NCBI GenBank assembly: GCA_017940385.1
Contig: JAGAYS010000028.1
Coordinates: 1 to 64,000 of the forward strand
Length of the DNA: 64,000 bases
Reading direction: 5' to 3'
Source of the DNA: Ruminobacter sp.
Lineage (GTDB): Bacteria; Pseudomonadota; Gammaproteobacteria; Enterobacterales; Succinivibrionaceae
In this document: piece by piece, positions 57,995 through 64,000 of the stretch
How positions within the stretch are numbered: position 1 is the first letter of the stretch
Layout of the letters: every line of letters starts with the position of its first letter
Notes under the pieces: generated by a model
Databases searched by the model: none
Told to the model about the DNA's origin: nothing
Seen by the model: only the letters and a program-made list of their open reading frames with translations
Program-made: the position numbers and the translations under genes

Positions 57995-58603
57995 ATGACA
58001 GCAAAACTTTACGAACTCAATACCGAGATTCTGGGCAAATTAGTTGAAAGCTCAGAAGCATCTCAGAACTTCATCGAATCAATCATCAAGGATTTACCTG
58101 ATACTATAGAAGTTGAAAGCATCAGCGACGTAACTGTTGGTGACTTAAACTCCAGCAAGGTTGCAGGCAAGAGCGCAGAAGGTTTTTCTCAGATCAACGG
58201 CATCGTTTTCCAGTTCCGCCTGAACAACAAACCAGCCGAAATGATCCTTGTGGTTGAACCAGTTTCATTCCTTAAGTGGTGGCATGACAAGAGCTTCTTC
58301 AGTTACAAGCTCTACCGCAATCACAGTAACATTAACGACGGCGTAAGACGTTTCGTAACATTCATAGTTACCGACTCTGAAGTTAAGGCTTCACGCTTCC
58401 ATGCTGTAAGCTGCTTCAACAACACCAATGGTGAAAAGTGCGAAACCTGCCAGATTCACGATATCTTCGCCGTTAAACAGTCAGGCAATGAAGATTCTAT
58501 GCTTGAAAACTGGATTCGCGCCTTAATATCCAAAAGCGACGCAGATGAAGGTACCAATAATGTATCAAGCATAACTGAAGCTTCAGGCTACAAGGTAGCT
58601 TAA
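57995..58603 (+). CDS. Hypothetical protein under a CRP-type site
   Basis: Not recognised; 202 residues, cytoplasmic. The N-terminus is helical (LYELNTEILGKLVESSEASQNFI), the middle is beta-rich with GIVFQFRLNNKPAEMILVVEP and FVTFIVTDSEVKASRFHAVS, and cysteines cluster in SCFNNTNGEKCETCQIH, a possible metal or redox site. The C-terminus is Asp/Ser-rich. AAGGAG lies eight bases before the ATG. Codon use is more like highly expressed genes (CGC, CTC, AAC frequent). It has a structured leader, a perfect CRP site and its own terminator, and stands alone in 4 kb of mostly non-coding DNA. Confidence 0.8.
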   Translation: MTAKLYELNTEILGKLVESSEASQNFIESIIKDLPDTIEVESISDVTVGDLNSSKVAGKSAEGFSQINGIVFQFRLNNKPAEMILVVEPVSFLKWWHDKSFFSYKLYRNHSNINDGVRRFVTFIVTDSEVKASRFHAVSCFNNTNGEKCETCQIHDIFAVKQSGNEDSMLENWIRALISKSDADEGTNNVSSITEASGYKVA

Positions 58604-58636
58604 TATAATAAAATCTCTTATTGTATGTGGTATATT

Positions 58637-58666
58637 TCACCCGCTTTATGCGGGTGATTTCTTTTA
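58637..58666 (+). terminator. Terminator of the 57995 gene
   Basis: TCACCCGC and GCGGGTGA form an 8-bp stem with a 5-nt loop, followed by TTTCTTTT. It lies about 35 bases after the stop codon. Confidence 0.88.
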
Positions 58667-58679
58667 TACACACCAAAAA

Positions 58680-59330
58680 AACGTAAACTTAAGCTTAGAA
58701 GCAGAGCCAATCCAAACCAGAATCAGCATCAGCTTCCGTATTTTACCGATCCAAACCACCACCCTATCACCATTCATTTTTTAATCAATTCCAAAAACAC
58801 TAAAGACAGATAAAAAACGGCCGGTACAACGATTAAGAACATCCGGCAAAACTGGTAAGACCAGTTTTGTCGGAGCACCAGACAAATACCTACCGTCTAC
58901 CTGACAGAACAAGAATCCACAAACTTAAAAACAATCAGCAGAAATCTTAAGACAGACCATTTCAAAACAGCTCAGGAAACGCCCGAAAACAATCACCAAC
59001 ACACGCCTGTACCGCCACTCCGTAACAGATAAACCAGAAACCATCGCGAACACTCTGGAAACGGTAAACATAATAAAAGGATTAAATCGTCAACCGAGCA
59101 CAACTCACAAGAAACCGGCTGTCTCCGCTATATAAACACAACAGGCAAGCATTCATGCAGACAACATTACTAATCATTCAAACACGATTGTACTGACCAT
59201 AACCACCCACGCATAAGGACCACGGATTACCCCATATAATCCCTACCCCACACCATAATTAGCTGAGTTAACTCTTAAGCCCCGGGAAAAAGTTCAGACA
59301 GTCCGGCAGCAAGGCAAAACATATCTAAAT
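58680..59330. other. C-rich, G-poor non-coding stretch
   Basis: The plus strand is rich in A and C and poor in G; for instance line 58741-58800 has 20 C and one G. No frame with coding character is visible on either strand. A strong hairpin (CCGGCAAAACTGGT / ACCAGTTTTGTCGG, loop AAG) lies at 58843-58873. The strand bias is unlike the rest of the window. Confidence 0.5.
58843..58873. repeat. Strong hairpin without T tract
   Basis: A 14-bp stem with one G-U pair and a 3-nt loop. It lacks a T tract on either side, so it is not a typical terminator. It could be part of a small RNA or the relic of an inserted element end. Confidence 0.5.
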
Positions 59331-59894
59331 CATCCGGCCCCGTTATCTTCCAGCACAGACTGCTTACGGTTAACCAAAACAATTAAACACCCGGGAGCCG
59401 CAGCATGTTCTCCGCAGGCCTCCAGACACCAACTCAGTCTTTCCATAATCCATGTCAGAGCTTCATAATTTATATAATCGGAAAAATACGGCAGATTCAG
59501 CTTCACATATAAATCTGCTGTTATGTACCGGTCTTTACCGGCAAATGCAACCATGCACGTTTTTCAATATTAATACATGCAATCCCGTGCAAGGAACCGC
59601 ATAACGCCACAAATCCGATTGTAAACAATCAAAGTTCCCGTTATTAAACAAGATGTATATATGTGAGGTTGAGATTTACTGAAAACCATTTTCGTACTAA
59701 ATACATCGTTGTAGCAAAATGAAAGAATTATACATTTTGAGGCTGTTTTAACGTCTTTTGTCTGATTAATAGTAATAACATATGCTATTTTTACTATGAT
59801 TAATACAAAAAGAAAATTACCAGACATAAGCAAAAAACCTGTAAAATCAGAGGTTTTTGCATTAATATTTTTGTGTTTTTGTTTATTTAAATTC

Positions 59895-60077
59895 TTATTT
59901 AATATTAAATAACTAAAACAAATAAAAAGAAATATGTTATTTAATATTTAAATTTCAAATCTTTCTTATTTAATTGTTTATTGAATTTGATTTTAAATTA
60001 GATATATATGTTTTTTATAAAACATATTTTATTTAAAATTGACCGTTTTGTTGTTATTTAAAATATAGGTAAATAAC
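59895..60077. repeat. TTATTTAA palindromes and repeats
   Basis: A perfect 18-bp palindrome (TTATTTAATATTAAATAA) is at 59895-59912; GTTATTTAA occurs at 59936 and 60053; the last is paired with TAAATAAC at 60070-60077 as an inverted repeat. The same 9-mer occurs twice upstream of zapC. Confidence 0.55.
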
Positions 60078-60170
60078 ATCAGATTAATGTTATACATTTT
60101 TATTTCTGTTTTATTAAAATCACATCGCCTTCCCACGCTCCTGGAAGCCGGAAAATCTCTTTAAATACCG

Positions 60171-60209
60171 TGTAATTACATGTAATATATACTGTAAATT
60201 ACACTGTAA
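60171..60209. repeat. Four phased TGTAA repeats
   Basis: TGTAA begins at 60171, 60181, 60193 and 60205, spaced 10, 12 and 12 bp, close to one helical turn. Flanking GTGTAATTA and TAAATTACAC add dyad symmetry. The set looks like a protein-binding array. Confidence 0.5.
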
Positions 60210-60672
60210 ATAATTATGTCATATCCCCTCCCTTCATCATCCCTTTTTTCTTTACGTCTTCCGTATTCCCTTTTAACCAACTCTAAACACGGATGACTGC
60301 GCTAAAGCTCCGGAGTGAGGATTCTTTTTTAGCATAATTCTTCAGCCATTCAACTTTTGGCATGTCATGTATGCCTGTCTCAGTTGCTCATGTATGTGCG
60401 TAGACCAGGCGGCATATGCGGATATCAGCCGCCTATCCTGAGACACGGTCGCGACGGTATGAAGCGTCCTAATCAAATCAGAACGTCTTTAATGAATCGG
60501 AGGGGGAGTGAAATATTCGGTATTAACACAAAGAGAAAACAAAGCCCAAAGGGATACGTTACCCCGTATTCCTTTATACGGAGACGGCAGAAGGCTATAC
60601 AACCCCAAAATAACGCCTCTGGATGAGATTCCGGGCCATGAATGATATGAATATACGGTGTTCCGTAAAGAC

Positions 60673-60706
60673 AAAAAAATCCCCGGAATAAATAACTCCG
60701 GGGGGC
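60673..60706 (-). terminator. zapC terminator
   Basis: CCCCGGA and TCCGGGG form the stem; the minus strand continues TTTTTTTGTC. It lies 12 bases after the zapC stop codon. Confidence 0.9.
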
Positions 60707-60716
60707 AAAGACTAGC

Positions 60717-61334
60717 CTAAGCTATATTGAGAGTTTTAATCAGTGAATAATTTAATGAAGCAACCTTTACGATTCGATCAAAGGAAAGCCTTATACAGGT
60801 TCCCATCTTAAGGGATATGTCAGCCTTATCCTTTGCCGTTTCTCCGACTACCAGCGGATTCTGGTTGATCTGCATTAAATAACAGTTTCTGTTTTCTTCA
60901 TCTACCTCAACAACCATAAAATCGCCTTCCTGAAAGCTACCACTATCTTTCAGTGTATATTGAGGAAAAGCCAGAACCACTTCCCCGACTTCGGGAGCCT
61001 TTCCGGCTTCAAACTTCCTGAATATGGCGTCTACTGGTTTCATTTCCTTATGAAAACGTCTTGTTGCCACGGCGTTGAATGAAATCATGCTTCTGTCATT
61101 ATAAGAGAAGGATAAATCTGACAGACGATTCATAAAGTCGTGATAACAATAGTTATCATCTTTGGTGAAGTAGTTTACACCTAAAGCCTTATCACAGATA
61201 TTTACCTTACTGAGAAGAGTCTGACCGACTGCTTCTCCGACGTTTGTAATAATTGTAACGCACAGTCTGTCGGTCTTAGCATCGTAATGCCACCTGAACT
61301 TACTCCATTCATCAAACTTAACGTAATTAACCAT
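60717..61334 (-). CDS. zapC: Z-ring associated protein ZapC, divergent
   Basis: Cell-division protein that binds FtsZ in the cytoplasm and helps bundle its filaments. The 205-residue product shows FRWHYDAKTDRLCVTI near the start, which parallels WRWYYDEEHDRMMLDL in E. coli ZapC, and FMVVEVDEENRNCYLMQINQNPLVV followed by KMGTCIRLSFDRI near the end, parallel to the last strands of ZapC. Position supports the call: zapC follows pyrD in E. coli, as here. It is longer than E. coli ZapC (180). GAGG lies 11 bases before the ATG. Two GTTATTTAA motifs 30 bp apart lie in its upstream region. Confidence 0.8.
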   Translation of the reverse strand: MVNYVKFDEWSKFRWHYDAKTDRLCVTIITNVGEAVGQTLLSKVNICDKALGVNYFTKDDNYCYHDFMNRLSDLSFSYNDRSMISFNAVATRRFHKEMKPVDAIFRKFEAGKAPEVGEVVLAFPQYTLKDSGSFQEGDFMVVEVDEENRNCYLMQINQNPLVVGETAKDKADISLKMGTCIRLSFDRIVKVASLNYSLIKTLNIA

Positions 61335-61384
61335 TATTAGTCAAACCTCGTAAATAAATGCTTTACTTATTTTCGAGTTTAAAC

Positions 61385-61423
61385 GTTATTTAATTTTAAA
61401 TCAACCATAAAAAAGTTATTTAA
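61385..61423. promoter_or_regulatory. Direct GTTATTTAA repeats upstream of zapC
   Basis: Two copies of GTTATTTAA (61385-61393 and 61415-61423) lie 30 bp apart in the pyrD-zapC gap, with TTAAATAA in the opposite sense at 61445. Their spacing and the copies at 59.9-60.1 kb suggest a shared DNA-binding protein. Alternatively they are chance in AT-rich DNA. Confidence 0.4.
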
Positions 61424-61452
61424 CTTAAATTACCAAAATTATTATTAAATAA

Positions 61453-62478
61453 TTATAAGTAGTTCACGATATTCTTAATTAAAACCGGACCTTTATAAAT
61501 AAAACCGGAATATATTTGAATAAGTGACGCTCCGTTTTTAATTTTTTCAGCCGCAGCCATCGGAGAATCAACGCCCCCTACGCCAATAATCGGAATGCGA
61601 CCGTTTATAATTTTATTAATCTTTGCCAGAACATCAGTACTCTTTCTGAATTCAGGTCTGCCGCTCAGCCCCCCTGCTTCCGTCACATGAGGCATGTTTG
61701 CAATCATTTCACGATCAAGAGTGGTATTGGTGGCGATGATGCCGTCTACCTCGTTTTCCAGGAATATTCTGCAGATATTCTCTATTTCTTCATCAGAAAG
61801 ATCCGGCGCAATCTTGATTGCAATCGGAACATATCTGTTATTTGCCACGGCCAGCTCGTGCTGTTTCTTCTTCAGCGCCTGAACAAGCTCAACAAGAGCG
61901 TCACCAAGCTGCAGCGTGCGCAGATTAGGTGTATTGGGAGAAGAAATGTTCACGGCAACGTATGAAGCATAGTTATAGACTTTTTCAAGACAGTACAGAT
62001 AATCATTTACGCTTTCTTCAATCGGAGTAACCTTGTTCTTACCGATATTTACGCCGAGAATACCCTTATAGCGTGACTTCTTGATATTTTCCACAAGATG
62101 ATCCACCCCAAGGTTGTTAAAGCCCATGCGATTAATCAGCCCTTCCGCAGGAAGTACTCTGAACAGTCTAGGCTTATCATTACCAGGCTGAGGCTTAGGA
62201 GTAACGGTCCCCACTTCAATAAAACCAAATCCCAGGGCCGCAAACGCATCAATGGCCTCACCGTCCTTGTCCAGTCCTGCGGCAAGCCCTACCGGATTAG
62301 GAAAATCAAGCCCCATTACCCTGCATGGTCTTGATTCAACCTTCTGGGAAACGAGACTGGTAAGAAGAGGACTGCGTGATGCAATGCTCATCATTTTCAT
62401 GGTAAGAAGATGAGCATTTTCAGGATCCATGGTAAAAAGACAAGGTCTTATTAACGGCTGATACAGAGAATAAAGCAT
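61453..62478 (-). CDS. pyrD: Dihydroorotate dehydrogenase (quinone)
   Basis: Class 2 enzyme of pyrimidine synthesis, oxidising dihydroorotate to orotate with FMN and passing electrons to the quinone pool at the inner membrane. The 341-residue length and the N-terminal helices ([23 protein letters not shown]) are class 2 features. FMN and substrate motifs include [33 protein letters not shown] with the catalytic Ser nearby, and [16 protein letters not shown] precedes the ATG. It lies between pepN and zapC as in E. coli and has its own transcription unit. Confidence 0.97.
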   Translation of the reverse strand: MLYSLYQPLIRPCLFTMDPENAHLLTMKMMSIASRSPLLTSLVSQKVESRPCRVMGLDFPNPVGLAAGLDKDGEAIDAFAALGFGFIEVGTVTPKPQPGNDKPRLFRVLPAEGLINRMGFNNLGVDHLVENIKKSRYKGILGVNIGKNKVTPIEESVNDYLYCLEKVYNYASYVAVNISSPNTPNLRTLQLGDALVELVQALKKKQHELAVANNRYVPIAIKIAPDLSDEEIENICRIFLENEVDGIIATNTTLDREMIANMPHVTEAGGLSGRPEFRKSTDVLAKINKIINGRIPIIGVGGVDSPMAAAEKIKNGASLIQIYSGFIYKGPVLIKNIVNYL

Positions 62479-62662
62479 AATTTATTTTCCTTGATTAAAA
62501 ATTCTCAGATTCGTAAATGGATTTTCACGGCTGATACCGCCTGCTCCATCCGGCGAATTCATTTTATCATAATAACAGTGCGTTACTATTGCAAAAAGCT
62601 GTCAGCGGCAAAATTTCAGACGTTTTACGGCCCTCCCTGTAAGTCGCGTCCCTTCTTAAAAA

Positions 62663-62694
62663 ATAAAAGTCCGGGCTGATGCCCGGACTTTTAT
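62663..62694. terminator. pepN terminator, bidirectional
   Basis: A perfect stem (ATAAAAGTCCGGGC / GCCCGGACTTTTAT) with a 4-nt loop and T-rich flanks on both sides, 55 bases after the pepN stop codon. Confidence 0.92.
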
Positions 62695-62749
62695 CTAAAC
62701 ACTGTTTCTCCGTTTAATTCTCCGGAGATATTCCTTCGGATACGAGATA

Positions 62750-64000
62750 TTACTGCTTAAACGCCTTGTCTATCTTTTCAAAAATAGAATCACTGAGTCC
62801 TTCAATGCGCAGAAGTCTGTTGAAACATGAAGTAATAAGATTTTTTCTTCTGTTGTCAAGACGATTGAGATTAAGCATCGGCGTCATTATTGTTGCGGCG
62901 ACGTGCGGATTCGTGCCATTCAGTTTAATCAGAATCTCCGTGAAGAACTCATACCCGGCACCGCTAATCTCATTGAAGCATTCGGTATTCTGCATGGAGA
63001 ATGTTCCAAGAAGAGCCCTAACCCTGTTAGGATTGGTAATGTCAAAGCATCTGTGATTCATCAGCCCCTTAACATTCTCAATGGTTTCAGGATAAGGAGC
63101 CGAAGCCACAGCCCTAAAGTAGTTGTCAAATACCAGAGGATTATCCTGCCACTTTTCCTCAAAATCCTTCAGAATTTCATGTCTTGATTCGAGATTGTGT
63201 AAAGTAGCCGCATTAAGTGCAATCAGGCTGTCAGTCATGTTGTCGGAAACAGCATAATGCCGGGCAACAATTTCTCCCGCCCTATTGTCTTCGCCGCGAA
63301 GAATCAGCCCCTTAACATAAAAATTGAGAGCTACCATGGTCAGATCGCGGGAACCAATCTGTTCCTCACTGCATTCGTATGCAATACCGGAGGCGATTCT
63401 GTCATTAAGGCCTGCAGAAAGTTTAAGATAAAGCTTTTCCCACAAATCAAAAAGTTCAACGGCAAGCACTCTCACGAGTTCCTTGCGTGAAGCCGTAATG
63501 GCATCCAGATCTATTGCGGTAAAGAGACTCATTAAAGTGCTTACCGGAGGGATGCGCAGAATATAAGCCATAAACCTGTTGTCGAGACCTGACTCCTCAA
63601 GAATGTATCTCACACTCTGAACAACAAGTTCTGAATGGGTAAACGGCAGTCTCCTCTGGGCATTAACGGTATTGAGCACAATATAACTGTTTATGATATT
63701 CTGCATCGACTCATATCTTACCACCGGATCATCCGCACACTTGAGCAGGGTTTCAAGTTCCCCCTGGGCATAAGGATATTCTATCCTTACCGGAGCGCTG
63801 AAATTCTGAAGAAGTGTGGTAACAGGCCTTTCAGGAACATCATCAAACACTATTACGTTATGCTCTTCGGTAAGCAGCTGAACCTCAGATACTTCCTTAC
63901 CGTTACGCTTCAGAGGTATCCTTCTGCCGTCAGACGTATAGAGAGCCATGCTTAACGGAATCACAAACGGCTCCTTTTTAGGCTGTCCCGGAGTTGCCGG
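62750..64000 (-). CDS. pepN: Aminopeptidase N, C-terminal part (cut by window end)
   Basis: Partial: 416 codons plus stop are visible, the frame being open to the window edge (the last codons read ATPGQPKKEPFVIPLSM). This is the C-terminal part of M1-family alanyl aminopeptidase PepN, a zinc enzyme that trims peptides in the cytosol; the catalytic HEXXH region lies beyond the window. The visible part is the all-helical domain 4, with FSAPVRIEYPY near the start, AALYDLWEKL-like helices and ITNPNRVRALLGTF with the conserved NPNR motif, and a final FEKIDKAF. It closely follows E. coli PepN, and the order pepN-pyrD-zapC is conserved. Confidence 0.95.
   Translation of the reverse strand, partial: PATPGQPKKEPFVIPLSMALYTSDGRRIPLKRNGKEVSEVQLLTEEHNVIVFDDVPERPVTTLLQNFSAPVRIEYPYAQGELETLLKCADDPVVRYESMQNIINSYIVLNTVNAQRRLPFTHSELVVQSVRYILEESGLDNRFMAYILRIPPVSTLMSLFTAIDLDAITASRKELVRVLAVELFDLWEKLYLKLSAGLNDRIASGIAYECSEEQIGSRDLTMVALNFYVKGLILRGEDNRAGEIVARHYAVSDNMTDSLIALNAATLHNLESRHEILKDFEEKWQDNPLVFDNYFRAVASAPYPETIENVKGLMNHRCFDITNPNRVRALLGTFSMQNTECFNEISGAGYEFFTEILIKLNGTNPHVAATIMTPMLNLNRLDNRRKNLITSCFNRLLRIEGLSDSIFEKIDKAFKQ

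Larger units (their letters stand above)
59331..60672. other. AT-rich non-coding region with palindromes
   Basis: About 1.3 kb. A frame at 59330-59554 (minus, 74 codons) is faintly protein-like but has no site. From 59850 to 60120 the DNA is extremely AT-rich, with TTATTTAA palindromes and GTTATTTAA motifs. TGTAA repeats at 60171-60209 are helically phased. No gene is accepted. Confidence 0.5.

Noticed and set aside
59330-59554. 74-codon minus-strand frame with mixed, protein-like sequence
   Set aside because: No ribosome binding site and no similarity I can recognise; could be a gene fragment but not supportable.

Overview
The window looks like chromosomal DNA of a gammaproteobacterium. The gene pair pyrD-zapC with pepN just upstream, the ZapC-like protein, MshA-like type IV pilins, DolP-like BON lipoprotein, MepA and the gammaproteobacterial RpoB/RpoC sequences all point that way. 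The AT-rich spacers, rubrerythrin, a meso-diaminopimelate dehydrogenase and many secreted disulfide-type proteins fit a strict or facultative anaerobe of the gut, perhaps Succinivibrionaceae/Aeromonadales. The family placement is inference only.

Layout. 1-1.0 kb is a gene-poor stretch with decayed IS66-like ends and a cluster of TTGCA palindromes. 1.0-4.4 kb holds a small cytoplasmic protein, a ZIP metal transporter (zupT) and a membrane-anchored protein. 4.9-14.0 kb is rpoC-rpoB, without rplJL upstream but with its own promoter and long leader; both subunits carry lineage-type insertions. 14.5-20.6 kb has rnd, three MshA-like prepilin genes and fadD. 20.9-31.8 kb is an accessory block of exported proteins: a VirB1-like transglycosylase, a DotH/IcmK-like protein and a shorter paralogue, three proteins sharing a two-cysteine domain, a DUF1189-like membrane protein and a cysteine-paired Sel1 lipoprotein. 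32.3-38.6 kb has a SulP transporter, a DUF1845-like protein, mepA, a hypothetical protein and ddh. 39.3-48.5 kb is again rich in envelope proteins (DolP-like, Sel1/TPR lipoprotein, a three-repeat secreted protein, a lipoprotein) plus a chemoreceptor and a secreted protein that looks like that receptor's sensor domain. 49.4-50.6 kb has rubrerythrin and two identical tRNA-Pro genes. 51.0-56.6 kb is a two-gene McrBC-like system with coiled coils. 56.6-60.7 kb is mostly non-coding, AT-rich DNA around one small gene with a perfect CRP site. 60.7-64.0 kb returns to the core block zapC, pyrD, pepN (cut by the window end).

Most genes lie on the minus strand and end in clear intrinsic terminators, so most are single-gene transcripts; the obvious operons are rpoBC, the transglycosylase/DotH pair, the 26596/24898 pair and the McrBC-like pair. 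The best candidates for undescribed biology are the coiled-coil McrBC-like system, the exported-protein block at 20.9-31.8 kb with its shared two-cysteine domain, and the secreted sensor-domain protein beside the chemoreceptor. All calls rest on reading the sequence; no database search was run.
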